64,000 nt of DNA, taken from the NCBI GenBank assembly GCA_963650485.1, contig CAVJLN010000012.1:1-64000 (forward strand), given 5' to 3'. Source of the stretch: Suilimivivens sp963650485. GTDB taxonomy: Bacteria; Bacillota; Clostridia; Lachnospirales; Lachnospiraceae. Below the pieces are notes generated by a model, which searched no databases, was not told where the DNA came from, and worked only from the letters and a program-made list of their open reading frames with translations. Of this stretch, positions 44,159 through 53,344 are shown piece after piece. Numbering within the stretch: position 1 is the first letter of the stretch; each line of letters begins with the position of its first letter. Made by a program: the position numbers and the translations under genes.

Positions 44159-45508
44159 TTGAACGAACGAGAACTGATTCTGGAGATGCTGATGGAGATT
44201 CTGGAAAAGGGAACGTATTCTCATCTGGTGCTCCGGAATGTCCTGAATAAATATGATTACTTAAAGCAACCCTCGAAGGCCTTTATCAAACGGGTAACGG
44301 AGGGCACGATTGAAAAACAGATTACGATTGATTATGTATTAAATCACTATTCGAAGACTCCGGTTCCCAAAATGAAACCGCTGATCCGCAACCTCTTACG
44401 ACTTAGTGTGTACCAGTTATTATTTATGGACTCCGTTCCGGACAGCGCGGTGTGCAATGAGGCGGTAAAACTTGCCGGGAAGCGGGGCTTTTGTAATTTG
44501 CAGGGGTTTGTAAACGGAGTGCTCCGGAACATTGCAAGGACGAAAGAGCAGATTGCTTATCCGGATGAAAGCGATCCGGTGAAATGTTACTCCGTGCGCT
44601 ATTCCATGCCGGAGTGGCTGGTAAACCTGTTCCTTGAAGAACGTGGTGCGGAAATTACGAAGCGGATTTTTGAAGAGATGCAGAAGGTACATCCGGTGGT
44701 GCTGCGCTACTGCGGGTCGGAAGAGGAAAAAGAGGACTGGAAGCAGAGCGTGGAAGCACAGCAGATTACTCTGCAGCAGCATACTTACCTTTCCTATGCT
44801 TATCGGGTTGAGGGCGGGGAGAGTGTACAGAGCATCCCCGGTTATGAGGAAGGGCTTTTTACGGTACAGGATGTGAGCAGTATGCTGGTTACCGAGACAG
44901 CAGGATTACGCGGGGACGAGCTGTTGCTGGATGTCTGTGCGGCGCCGGGAGGAAAGAGCCTGCATGCGGCAGGACTTTTAAAAGAGGGAAACGTGATTTC
45001 AAGGGATCTTACCGACAGTAAGACTGCGTTGATTGTAGAAAACAGCAGAAGACTAAAATGTCCGAATATCCGGATCGAGGCCTTTGATGCTTCCAAACTG
45101 GATGAGAACATGATCGGGAAGGCCGATGTGGTCTATGCCGATCTTCCCTGTTCCGGCTTAGGAATTCTTGGGAAGAAGAGAGACATCCGTTACCGGATGA
45201 ATCCGGAGCAGATAAAGGAGCTTGTGGAGCTTCAACAGAAGATTCTGTCCGTTGTATGGCAGTATGTGAAGCCGGGCGGAACGCTCATGTACAGTACCTG
45301 TACGATTCACAGGGCAGAGAATGAACAGATGGTTCAGTGGTTTACGCAGAACTTTCCTTTTGAAAGACAGAGCATGAAGGAGTATCTGCCGGAGCAATTG
45401 TGGGACAGTGAAGAAAACGGTATGCTGCAGCTCCTTCCGGGAATTCATTCGACGGATGGATTTTTCGTTGCGAAGCTGCGCAGGATTGCCATGCATATGA
45501 GAAAATGA
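44159..45508 (+). CDS. rsmB: 16S rRNA (cytosine-967-C5)-methyltransferase RsmB
   Basis: The 449-residue enzyme has an N-terminal NusB-like RNA-binding domain (about 1-140) and a Rossmann methyltransferase domain with LLDVCAAPGGKSLHAA, DLPCSGLG (motif IV Cys) and YSTCTIHRAENE (motif VI catalytic Cys). It methylates C967 of 16S rRNA. TTG is preceded by AGGAG. Its last codons (IAMHMRK and the stop) are supplied by the 43-bp repeat that begins at 45485, so the tail differs from what the original gene end must have been. Confidence 0.94.
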   Translation: MNERELILEMLMEILEKGTYSHLVLRNVLNKYDYLKQPSKAFIKRVTEGTIEKQITIDYVLNHYSKTPVPKMKPLIRNLLRLSVYQLLFMDSVPDSAVCNEAVKLAGKRGFCNLQGFVNGVLRNIARTKEQIAYPDESDPVKCYSVRYSMPEWLVNLFLEERGAEITKRIFEEMQKVHPVVLRYCGSEEEKEDWKQSVEAQQITLQQHTYLSYAYRVEGGESVQSIPGYEEGLFTVQDVSSMLVTETAGLRGDELLLDVCAAPGGKSLHAAGLLKEGNVISRDLTDSKTALIVENSRRLKCPNIRIEAFDASKLDENMIGKADVVYADLPCSGLGILGKKRDIRYRMNPEQIKELVELQQKILSVVWQYVKPGGTLMYSTCTIHRAENEQMVQWFTQNFPFERQSMKEYLPEQLWDSEENGMLQLLPGIHSTDGFFVAKLRRIAMHMRK

Positions 45509-45570
45509 TCCAGTGGGTCTTTTTGGAGTTGCCATGTATATGAAAAAATGATCCAGTGGATCATTTTTGA
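45485..45570 (+). repeat. two 43-bp tandem repeats overlapping the end of rsmB
   Basis: Units 45485-45527 and 45528-45570 are variants of the 43-bp unit at 31101-31186 (shared core TTGnCATGnATATGAnAAAA, then ATCATTTTTGA). The first unit supplies the last residues and the stop of rsmB. The second has AAAATGATCC-AGT-GGATCATTTT (45545-45567), a strong hairpin plus T run. Confidence 0.8.
45545..45568 (+). terminator. terminator-like hairpin within the second 43-bp unit
   Basis: A 10-bp perfect stem (AAAATGATCC with GGATCATTTT), an AGT loop and TTTTT. It lies between rsmB and rlmN, so it may split this otherwise continuous operon. Confidence 0.65.
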
Positions 45571-45597
45571 GTAGAGAAAAAGGAGTAACGGACCGAA

Positions 45598-46632
45598 ATG
45601 GATATCAAATCAATGACTCTGCCCGAGCTGCAGGAAGAAATGGCTGTAATCGGAGAAAAGAGCTTTCGGGCAAAACAACTATACGAATGGATTCATGTCA
45701 AGCTGGCACGCAGCTTTGATGAGATGACGAACCTGTCTGCAGCTTTGCGTGAAACGTGTAAGGAGAGGTATGAGCTTACCACCCTGCAGGTGGCGCGGAT
45801 GCAGGAGTCAAAGCTTGACGGAACACGGAAATATCTGTTTGAATTAAAGGATGGAAATCTTGTGGAAAGCGTGTTCATGCGTTATAAGCATGGAAACAGC
45901 GTGTGCATTTCGTCCCAGGTGGGATGTAAAATGGGATGCCGGTTCTGTGCCTCGACACTCGATGGCTGGGAACGGAATCTGACACCAGCGGAGATGCTGG
46001 ATCAGATCTATGCGATTACGCAAGATACGAAAGAGCGTGTTTCCAATGTGGTAGTCATGGGAACCGGGGAACCGCTCGATAATTATGAGAACCTGCTTCG
46101 GTTTGTTGCGCTGCTTACCGATGAGCACGGACTTCATATCAGCCAGCGGAATGTGACGGTTTCGACCTGTGGGCTGGTGCCGAAGATTTATGAACTGGCA
46201 CAGGAAAGGCTGCAGATTACCCTGGCGCTTTCCCTGCATGCCACAACGGATGAAAAACGAAGAAAGCTTATGCCGGTTGCAAACCGGTATTCTATTGCGG
46301 AGCTGATGGAGGCCTGCCAGAGCTACTTTGAACAGACAGGAAGAAGACTTACCTTTGAGTATTCCTTGGTGGGAGGAGTCAATGACACGCCGGAGGATGC
46401 CAGAGAGCTTTGTACGCTGGTAAAACCGCTCAATTGTCATGTGAATCTGATTCCGGTGAATCCGATCAAGGAACGGGATTATGTGCAGTCAGAAACCAAA
46501 GCGATTCAGGCATTTAAAGGGAAGCTTGAACGAAGCGGCATTCAGGTAACGGTGCGCCGCGAGATGGGAAGAGACATCGACGGAGCCTGCGGGCAGCTGC
46601 GAAGAAGAGTGATGGCCCGGAAACAAACCTGA
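45598..46632 (+). CDS. rlmN: RlmN, 23S rRNA/tRNA adenine-C2 methyltransferase
   Basis: The 344-residue radical SAM enzyme has the cluster motif CKMGCRFC, GTGEPLDNY, the methyl-carrying cysteine near the end (DIDGACGQL) and the N-terminal HhH-like domain. It methylates A2503 of 23S rRNA and A37 of some tRNAs. It sits in the usual rsmB-rlmN-stp order. ATG follows AAAAAGGAG. Confidence 0.97.
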   Translation: MDIKSMTLPELQEEMAVIGEKSFRAKQLYEWIHVKLARSFDEMTNLSAALRETCKERYELTTLQVARMQESKLDGTRKYLFELKDGNLVESVFMRYKHGNSVCISSQVGCKMGCRFCASTLDGWERNLTPAEMLDQIYAITQDTKERVSNVVVMGTGEPLDNYENLLRFVALLTDEHGLHISQRNVTVSTCGLVPKIYELAQERLQITLALSLHATTDEKRRKLMPVANRYSIAELMEACQSYFEQTGRRLTFEYSLVGGVNDTPEDARELCTLVKPLNCHVNLIPVNPIKERDYVQSETKAIQAFKGKLERSGIQVTVRREMGRDIDGACGQLRRRVMARKQT

Positions 46633-46720
46633 CACATTGCTTTTTTTCAGTCATCATGCTATGATAAAGAACGATTATGGAGTGATATGCCCTGCCGGGC
46701 AGTCAGTGGGAGGTAACAGA

Positions 46721-47458
46721 GTGTTACAGGCTTTTTCAGTCACAGATATCGGAAAAAGACGACAACTAAATCAGGATTATGTGTTTGCACAGGATATTCC
46801 TTTGGGCAATCTGGCAAATCTGTTTCTGGTAGCAGATGGCATGGGGGGACATAATGCCGGTGATTATGCATCGCGATATGCAGTGGAAACCGTTGTACGG
46901 GAAGTAAAAGGCAGCTTTGAAAAAAGCCCGGTACGGATTTTAGGCAAGGCAATTAAAGTAGCAAATGACCAGATCCGCCGTAAGGCAGGCGAAGATATCA
47001 GCCTCTATGGGATGGGAACCACGATGGTGGCAGCAACCTTGATGGGGCATTATCTTCAGGTGGCGAATGTGGGTGACAGCAGATTATATATCGTAAACGA
47101 TGAAATACGGCAGATTACAAGGGATCATTCCCTGGTAGAAGAGATGGTACGGATGGGAGGCATGGACGAAAAAACGGCCAGAAATCATCCCGACAAAAAT
47201 ATTATTACGAGAGCCGTGGGAGCCAGGGCAGAAGTGGAGGTAGACTTCTTTAATGAGGAGCTGCACCCGGGGGATCTGATTCTGATGTGTTCAGATGGTT
47301 TGACCAACATGCTGGAGGATGAAGAAATTCTGAAGATTATGAAGGGCGTCTATACCATTAAGGAAAAGGCACTGCGCCTGATTGACGGTGCGAATGAGCA
47401 TGGTGGGAAAGATAACATTGCAGTAATAATAATTGATGCCTTTGCGAAGGATATATAA
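46721..47458 (+). CDS. stp: PP2C-type serine/threonine phosphatase (Stp/PrpC)
   Basis: The 245-residue cytoplasmic phosphatase has the metal motifs NQDYVF, VADGMGGHNAGDYAS, NVGDSRLY, TRAVG and CSDGLTNML, plus GGKDNIAVI. It opposes the PASTA kinase encoded directly downstream. GTG 46721 was chosen because GGGAGGT lies 7 bases upstream; earlier starts have no ribosome site. The stop is 10 bases before prkC. Confidence 0.95.
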   Translation: MLQAFSVTDIGKRRQLNQDYVFAQDIPLGNLANLFLVADGMGGHNAGDYASRYAVETVVREVKGSFEKSPVRILGKAIKVANDQIRRKAGEDISLYGMGTTMVAATLMGHYLQVANVGDSRLYIVNDEIRQITRDHSLVEEMVRMGGMDEKTARNHPDKNIITRAVGARAEVEVDFFNEELHPGDLILMCSDGLTNMLEDEEILKIMKGVYTIKEKALRLIDGANEHGGKDNIAVIIIDAFAKDI

Positions 47459-47468
47459 GAGGTAAAAG

Positions 47469-49595
47469 ATGATTAAAATTGGAATGATAATTGGAGACAG
47501 ATACGAAATACTCGAAAAAATCGGTACGGGTGGAATGTCTGATGTATATAAAGCCAAGGACCATAAGCTGAACCGTTTCGTTGCAGTGAAGGTTTTAAAG
47601 CAGGAATTCAGTGAGAATGCGAACTTTGTTTCGAAGTTCCGTATTGAAGCACAGGCGGCAGCAGGACTGATGCATCCGAATGTAGTGAATGTGTATGATG
47701 TAGGTGAGGAAGACGGCATTTACTATATCGTCATGGAGCTTGTAGAAGGGATCACCCTTAAGAAATATATTGAAAAGAAAGCCAGACTGTCGGTAAAGGA
47801 GGCCATCAGTATTGCCATCCAGATTAGTATGGGAATTGAGGCGGCACACAATAATCATATTATCCACCGTGATATCAAGCCTCAGAATGTCATTATTTCC
47901 AAAGAAGGAAAGGTGAAGGTAACGGACTTTGGGATTGCCAAGGCAGCAACCAGCAATACCATTACCTCGAATGTGATGGGATCCGTTCATTATACATCAC
48001 CGGAACAGGCAAGAGGGGGATATTCCGATGAAAAGAGCGATATTTATTCCCTCGGTATTACCCTGTTTGAAATGCTGACTGGGCGTGTTCCGTTTAATGG
48101 AGAAACGACCGTTGCAATTGCAATTAAACATATACAGGAGGAACTCCCTTCTCCGCGAGAGTTCGTTTCGGAAATTCCGGTCAGTGTCGAGCAGATCGTG
48201 TTCAAATGCTGTCAGAAGAGTCCGGACAGAAGATACCAGTCCATGGGCGAGCTGATTGTGGATCTGAAGAAATCCCTTATGAATCCGGATGAGGATTTCG
48301 TGAAGGTGGTAGACCCTGATGAAGAGGGAGCCACGAAAGCGGTCAGTGACCGTGAAATGGTCTCCATCAAGAAGCAGTACAGGAACCGGGAATCCATGGA
48401 GGATGCCATGCATCTTCGTAAGGAACGGGATGTGAAGAGAGAAGCAGCCGGCCGTTCGAATAACCGCCGTTATGTGGAAGAGCCGGACGATTACGATACC
48501 GATGATGGGGATGATTATGATCCCAAGATGGAGAAGCTCACCACGATTCTTGCTGTGGTAGCAGCCATTCTGATCGGTGCAATTATTCTGTTCCTGGTAA
48601 GTAAAACCCTTGGCGTTTTTGACTTCAGCAGCAATAAGGAAGAAAACGTACAGGAAGAGGCAAAGCAGATCAAGATGATCGATGTGGTCGGGCAGGACGC
48701 GGATGCAGTCAAGAAAGCATTGGTGGAGGTCGGACTGACTCCGGTCATTGAATATGAAGAAAACAGTGAATATGCCAAGGACATCGTTATCCGCTGCAGC
48801 GTCAGCGAAGGAACCGTGATCCCTTCCGGAACGGAGGTGATCCTCACGGTCAGCGCAGGCTTAGAAGGAGTAGAGGTTCCGGATGTCGTGGGAATGACCG
48901 AAGCAGAGGCGGTATCCACATTAGTAAATAAAGGATTTGTACCGAATAAAGTAGACGGATATGATGACTTTATTAAAGAAGGTTCGATTATCAGCCAGGA
49001 TCCGGTTGCAGGAAGTAAGGCACCGTCAGGAGCCTCCATTACGATCCGCATCAGCAAGGGCGCAGATACCCAGAAGAAGCAGGTGCCGGATCTGATGGGT
49101 AAGGATGAAATGACAGCAACCGCACTTTTAACAGAAGCGGGACTCGAAATCGGCACGGTATCCGAAGTAAATAACGACTCGGTAGCAGCAGGACTTGTCT
49201 GCTATCAGAGCTATTCCGCAGGTTCCTATGCGTCAGAAGGAACGAAGGTAGATATTAATGTAAGCCTTGGCCCCATCCAGTCCACCTACAAGTTTGTAGA
49301 CAGTATTGCGGCTCCGACCAAAGAAGAGGATCCCAATTTTAAATCCGGAACGATGGTAACCGTTACGGTATATGCAGACGATGGAACACAGCTCCTAAGC
49401 ACGCAGACGGATTCATTCCCGGTTCCCCAGCAGAATATTTCGGGAATCAAGAGTGCAACCGGCGTGATCCTGTTCCAATATACGAACGTCAATGAGGCAA
49501 CCACCATTACGAACGATGACGGAACCGTAACCACGATTGACGGCTCTACCGAAAGCAAGGAAGTACGGAGAGCGGTCACATTTACTGCGGAGTAA
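47469..49595 (+). CDS. prkC: PASTA-domain serine/threonine kinase PrkC
   Basis: The 708-residue membrane kinase has a kinase domain (about 12-270) with the glycine loop GTGGMSDVY, VAVK (K41), HRDIKPQN (133-140) and DFG (153-155). A charged juxtamembrane region, one membrane helix (about 360-382) and three external PASTA repeats (about 400-610) follow, then a C-terminal extension of about 95 residues. PASTA domains bind muropeptides or lipid II, and the kinase controls wall growth and dormancy exit. It is paired with stp. Confidence 0.97.
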   Translation: MIKIGMIIGDRYEILEKIGTGGMSDVYKAKDHKLNRFVAVKVLKQEFSENANFVSKFRIEAQAAAGLMHPNVVNVYDVGEEDGIYYIVMELVEGITLKKYIEKKARLSVKEAISIAIQISMGIEAAHNNHIIHRDIKPQNVIISKEGKVKVTDFGIAKAATSNTITSNVMGSVHYTSPEQARGGYSDEKSDIYSLGITLFEMLTGRVPFNGETTVAIAIKHIQEELPSPREFVSEIPVSVEQIVFKCCQKSPDRRYQSMGELIVDLKKSLMNPDEDFVKVVDPDEEGATKAVSDREMVSIKKQYRNRESMEDAMHLRKERDVKREAAGRSNNRRYVEEPDDYDTDDGDDYDPKMEKLTTILAVVAAILIGAIILFLVSKTLGVFDFSSNKEENVQEEAKQIKMIDVVGQDADAVKKALVEVGLTPVIEYEENSEYAKDIVIRCSVSEGTVIPSGTEVILTVSAGLEGVEVPDVVGMTEAEAVSTLVNKGFVPNKVDGYDDFIKEGSIISQDPVAGSKAPSGASITIRISKGADTQKKQVPDLMGKDEMTATALLTEAGLEIGTVSEVNNDSVAAGLVCYQSYSAGSYASEGTKVDINVSLGPIQSTYKFVDSIAAPTKEEDPNFKSGTMVTVTVYADDGTQLLSTQTDSFPVPQQNISGIKSATGVILFQYTNVNEATTITNDDGTVTTIDGSTESKEVRRAVTFTAE

Positions 49596-49604
49596 GTTTT
49601 GCAT

Positions 49605-50480
49605 ATGAAGGGTAAAATCATTAAAGGAATTGCCGGGTTTTATTACGTGCATACCGAAAAGGGAATCTTTGAATGTAAGGCCAAAGGGGCTTTTCGGAAG
49701 GAAAAGGTAAAGCCTCTTGTTGGCGATAATGTAGAAATTGAGCTGCTAGATGAAGGGCAGCTTCTTGGCAATATCAAGGAAATTTTGCCACGGAAGAATG
49801 CCTTAATCCGTCCGGCCTCTGCCAACATCGATCAGGCACTTGTGATCTTTGCGATTGTGAAGCCTGACCCGAATTATAATCTGCTTGACCGCTTCTTAAT
49901 TTCGATGCAGAAGCAGGAGATCCCTACGGTGATCTGCTTTAATAAGAAGGATCTTGCATCGGAAAAGGAACAGGAGGAGCTTCTTGCAGCTTACCGGGCA
50001 AGCGGCTGTGAGGTACTGTTTGTAAGCGGCAGGGAAGAAGAGGGTATCGACCGGATCCGGGAAATTCTCCGCGGTAAGACAACGGTGGTGGCAGGTCCCA
50101 GCGGCGTTGGCAAGTCCACAATCGTCAACAGCCTTACGCCGGAAGCCCATATGGCGACCGGAGAGATCAGCCGCAAGATCGAACGTGGGAAGCATACCAC
50201 CCGCCATGCAGAGCTGTTTGCCGTCGAGGCAGATACCTATATTATGGATACGCCGGGTTTTACGTCCCTGTATATTGAAGGCATGGAAAAGGAAGAACTG
50301 AAGGAGTTTTACCCCGAATTTCTGCCCTTTGAACCCTATTGCAGGTTCGGCGGCTGCGTACATCTGAGCGAACCGGTCTGTGGAGTGAAGGAAGCCCTTG
50401 CAGAAGGGAAGATCAGTCCGATCCGCTATGAGAATTACAAACTGTTGTATGAGGAGCTGAAGGAGAGGAAGAAGTATTGA
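49605..50480 (+). CDS. rsgA: RsgA, small ribosomal subunit biogenesis GTPase
   Basis: The 291-residue circularly permuted GTPase has an N-terminal OB fold (KGKIIKGIAGFYYV), then G4 CFNKKD, the G1 loop GPSGVGKST, G3 DTPGF and a C-terminal zinc motif (C-x-FGG-C-x-H-x-x-x-x-x-C). It helps finish 30S subunits. ATG 49605 fits the family start; TTG 49599 is better spaced from GGAG at 49589 and is possible. In many Firmicutes rpe and a thiamine pyrophosphokinase gene follow, but here they are absent. Confidence 0.95.
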   Translation: MKGKIIKGIAGFYYVHTEKGIFECKAKGAFRKEKVKPLVGDNVEIELLDEGQLLGNIKEILPRKNALIRPASANIDQALVIFAIVKPDPNYNLLDRFLISMQKQEIPTVICFNKKDLASEKEQEELLAAYRASGCEVLFVSGREEEGIDRIREILRGKTTVVAGPSGVGKSTIVNSLTPEAHMATGEISRKIERGKHTTRHAELFAVEADTYIMDTPGFTSLYIEGMEKEELKEFYPEFLPFEPYCRFGGCVHLSEPVCGVKEALAEGKISPIRYENYKLLYEELKERKKY

Positions 50481-50616
50481 GCAAGTGAAATATGACAGAG
50501 GAAGAGAGCTTGGTTTGAGTATTGGCTTGAAAATATAAAAAGGTAAAGAAAGTTGAAAAGATAGAAAAGCCTTAAAAATTATGTAGTAAATTGTGTAGTA
50601 AAATAACATAGAAAGG

Positions 50617-50645
50617 CGAAAACCCTGATAAATCAAGGGTTTTCG
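50617..50645 (+). other. hairpin just upstream of ychF
   Basis: CGAAAACCCT (50617-50626) and AGGGTTTTCG (50636-50645) form a perfect 10-bp stem with a 9-nt loop, 18 bases before the ychF start and touching its weak ribosome site (ACAGG). There is no T tail, so it is more likely a leader element than a terminator. 50481-50616 is AT-rich with a repeated TGTAGTAAA. Confidence 0.5.
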
Positions 50646-50662
50646 GACAGGTAAAAGATAAA

Positions 50663-51760
50663 ATGAAATTAGGTATCGTAGGCTTACCCAACGTAGGAAA
50701 GAGTACATTATTCAATTCACTGACCAAGGCAGGAGCGGAATCCGCAAACTATCCGTTCTGTACCATTGATCCCAATGTGGGTGTGGTTGCAGTGCCGGAT
50801 GAGCGTTTAAAGCTTTTGGGAGATCTGTATCATTCCAAGAAGGTGACACCGGCGGTCATTGAATTTGTGGATATTGCAGGTCTTGTAAAGGGCGCTTCCA
50901 AGGGGGAAGGTCTTGGTAACCAGTTCTTAAGCAACATTCGTGAAGTGGATGCAATTGTGCATGTGGTACGCTGCTTTGAGGATCCGAATGTGGTACATGT
51001 TGACGGAAGCATTGATCCGCTCCGTGATATTGAAACCATCAATCTGGAACTGATTTTCTCCGATCTGGAAATTCTGGAGCGTCGTATGGCAAAGACCGGT
51101 AAGGCAGCCAGAATGGATAAGTCTCTTGCCAAGGAAGCAGAGCTTTTGGAGGAGCTGATTGCACATCTGGAGTCCGGCAAGATGGCAAAGAGCTATGTGA
51201 CCGATGATGAAGACAAGCAGGCGATCTTAAAGAGCCTCAATCTTCTTACCTATAAGCCGACGATTTATGCGGCAAACGTTGCAGAGGATGATCTGGCAGA
51301 CGATGGTGCCGGCAATGCAGGCGTGCAGAAGGTACGAGAGTTTGCAAAAGAGGACGGAAGTGAGGTGTTCGTAATCTGTGCTCAGATCGAGCAGGAGATT
51401 GCGGAACTGGACGATGACGAGAAAGCAATGTTCTTAGAGGATCTCGGATTAAAGGAATCGGGACTTGAGAAGCTGATCCGTGCAAGCTATTCTTTACTGG
51501 GACTGATGAGCTTCCTGACCGCAGGAGAGGATGAAACGAGAGCATGGACCATTAAGATCGGCACCAAGGCTCCGCAGGCAGCCGGTAAGATTCATACTGA
51601 CTTTGAGCGTGGCTTCATCAAAGCTGAGGTTGTTAATTATAAGGATCTTTTAGAACAGGGATCCCTTGCAGCAGCCAGAGAAAAGGGACTTGTCGGCATG
51701 GAAGGCAAGGATTACGTGGTTCAGGATGGGGATGTAATTCTGTTTAGATTCAACGTCTAA
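50663..51760 (+). CDS. ychF: YchF/OLA1-type ATPase
   Basis: The 365-residue protein starts MKLGIVGLPNVGKSTLFN and has FVDIAGLVKGASKGEG, NVAEDDL in place of the usual GTP-specifying NKxD, and a C-terminal TGS-like domain. The family prefers ATP and binds ribosomes. It is full length. It stands between rsgA and lgt. Confidence 0.97.
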   Translation: MKLGIVGLPNVGKSTLFNSLTKAGAESANYPFCTIDPNVGVVAVPDERLKLLGDLYHSKKVTPAVIEFVDIAGLVKGASKGEGLGNQFLSNIREVDAIVHVVRCFEDPNVVHVDGSIDPLRDIETINLELIFSDLEILERRMAKTGKAARMDKSLAKEAELLEELIAHLESGKMAKSYVTDDEDKQAILKSLNLLTYKPTIYAANVAEDDLADDGAGNAGVQKVREFAKEDGSEVFVICAQIEQEIAELDDDEKAMFLEDLGLKESGLEKLIRASYSLLGLMSFLTAGEDETRAWTIKIGTKAPQAAGKIHTDFERGFIKAEVVNYKDLLEQGSLAAAREKGLVGMEGKDYVVQDGDVILFRFNV

Positions 51761-51798
51761 ATAGTTCTGCTATGCAGGAATAAGAGGAGTAAACAATT

Positions 51799-52695
51799 AT
51801 GATGGATTTGATGGAAATTTCATTCCCCAATCTTGGAATTGATCTGAAATATGTGCCCAAGGGTTTTACCATTTTTGGATTTACCATTGCAATCTACGGA
51901 ATCTGTATCGCCATTGCGGTCATCTGTGGATATCTGATGGCAGCGAAGGTGGCGAAGAAGACCGGACAGAATCCGGATACCTATTTTGATTTCGCGATCT
52001 ATGCGGTAATTTTTTCCATTATTGGAGCGAGAATCTATTATGTGATTTTCCAGTGGGATTATTATAAGAATCATCCGTTAAGCATTCTGAATCTGCGGGA
52101 AGGTGGACTTGCCATTTATGGTGGTGTGATTGTCGCATTTATTACGGTGTTTGTATACTGTAAGATCAAGAAACTTAATCCATTCCATTTTATGGATACG
52201 GCGCTTCCCGGACTGATTCTCGGACAGGCAATCGGCCGGTGGGGAAACTTCTTTAACCGTGAGGTATTTGGCGGATATACGGATAATCTGCTAGCCATGC
52301 GACTCCCGATTGAGATGGTACGGACGGTGGATATTTCCGACGAGCTGCGAAGCCATATTATCGAAGGAACGAACTACATTCAGGTACATCCTACCTATCT
52401 GTATGAAAGCCTCTGGTGTCTGATGGTTCTTGCAATTATGCTTGTTTACTGGAAACATAAGAAGTTCGAAGGGGAAATCGCCCTGATTTATCTTGGCGGC
52501 TATGGACTTGGCAGGGCATGGATCGAAGGAATTCGTACCGATCAGCTTTACATTCACGGAACAACGATACCGGTTTCCCAGGTACTTGCAATTGTCCTGG
52601 TAGTCTTTTCTGTGATCTGTGGTGCGGCAGTGCGCATCCATTTAAAAAAGAAGGAAGAAACGAAAAAAAATTTTGTGGGGGAAGATCAGACCTGA
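51799..52695 (+). CDS. lgt: prolipoprotein diacylglyceryl transferase
   Basis: The 298-residue membrane enzyme has about seven helices and the family signature GQAIGRWGNFFNREVFGG, plus YGICIAIAV near the start and HPTYLYESLW (conserved His and Tyr) later. It adds the diacylglycerol to the lipobox cysteine of lipoproteins, such as the one at 16595. GAGGAG precedes ATG. A terminator follows. Confidence 0.96.
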   Translation: MMDLMEISFPNLGIDLKYVPKGFTIFGFTIAIYGICIAIAVICGYLMAAKVAKKTGQNPDTYFDFAIYAVIFSIIGARIYYVIFQWDYYKNHPLSILNLREGGLAIYGGVIVAFITVFVYCKIKKLNPFHFMDTALPGLILGQAIGRWGNFFNREVFGGYTDNLLAMRLPIEMVRTVDISDELRSHIIEGTNYIQVHPTYLYESLWCLMVLAIMLVYWKHKKFEGEIALIYLGGYGLGRAWIEGIRTDQLYIHGTTIPVSQVLAIVLVVFSVICGAAVRIHLKKKEETKKNFVGEDQT

Positions 52696-52768
52696 AACAC
52701 TATATCTGGTGGGTGGAATAATATGCCACACAATATAAGCGAAAATTAAAGAGAAATCCAGTATTTAT

Positions 52769-52799
52769 GCGCCTTGTGAGCCTCACAGGGCGCTATTTT
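52769..52799 (+). terminator. terminator between lgt and the dcw cluster
   Basis: GCGCCTTGTGAG and CTCACAGGGCGC form a stem broken by one T-G pair, followed by TATTTTT. The loop is very tight. Confidence 0.75.
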
Positions 52800-52804
52800 T
52801 ATGC

Positions 52805-52833
52805 TTGCAATCCCTACATCAATAGGGTAGAAT
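52805..52833 (+). promoter_or_regulatory. promoter of mraZ and the dcw cluster
   Basis: TTGCAA (52805-52810) and TAGAAT (52828-52833) have 17-bp spacing, and the predicted start lies at the first MraZ box. Confidence 0.65.
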
Positions 52834-52840
52834 AAACCTA

Positions 52841-52890
52841 AAAGTGGTGGAAAGTGGTAGATAGTGTCAACCAAGTGGTAGAAAGTGGTG
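52841..52890 (+). promoter_or_regulatory. MraZ repeat operator
   Basis: AAGTGGT recurs with 10-bp spacing: AAAGTGGTGG, AAAGTGGTAG and ATAGTG at 52841-52866, then AAGTGGTAG and AAAGTGGTG at 52873-52890. MraZ proteins bind direct GTGG-type repeats ahead of their own gene, so this is very likely autoregulation of the dcw operon. Confidence 0.85.
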
Positions 52891-52900
52891 AATTGTATTA

Positions 52901-53332
52901 ATGTTTATGGGAGAATACAATCATACAATTGATGCCAAAGGCAGACTGATCATTCCTTCCAAATTCCGTGAAAGTTTAGGCGATGAATTTGTAGTGACCA
53001 AGGGGATGGATGGCTGTCTGTTTGTGTATGACAACGAAGAGTGGAAGAAATTTGAAGAAAAGCTTCTCTCACTACCCATGATGGATAAACAGGTAAGACA
53101 ATTTACCAGATACTTCTTAGCAGGTGCAGCCAGCGTAGAAGTAGACAAGCAGGGACGAATTTTAATCCCTTCGGTTTTACGGGAGTTTGCAGATATTACG
53201 AAGGACGCTGTTTTAGTCGGTGTAGGAAGCAGAATTGAAATCTGGAGCAAGGAACGATGGGAAGGAACGGTTTCCTTTGAGGATATGGATGAGATTTCCA
53301 ATCATATGTTTGAACTTGGGATTGGGATCTAA
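52901..53332 (+). CDS. mraZ: MraZ transcriptional regulator
   Basis: The 143-residue protein has two AbrB-like halves, each with the DxxGR motif (DAKGRLIIPSKFRE near 10-23 and DKQGRILIPSVLRE near 82-95). It forms rings that bind repeats before mraZ, and here those repeats lie directly upstream. The ribosome site is weak (GTGGTG) and overlaps the operator. It is the first gene of the dcw cluster. Confidence 0.97.
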   Translation: MFMGEYNHTIDAKGRLIIPSKFRESLGDEFVVTKGMDGCLFVYDNEEWKKFEEKLLSLPMMDKQVRQFTRYFLAGAASVEVDKQGRILIPSVLREFADITKDAVLVGVGSRIEIWSKERWEGTVSFEDMDEISNHMFELGIGI

Positions 53333-53344
53333 AGGGGTTAACGA

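Noticed and set aside
45485..45570. Insertion sequence at the end of rsmB
   Set aside because: The repeats are short, have no transposase and no inverted ends; a small repeat unit fits better.
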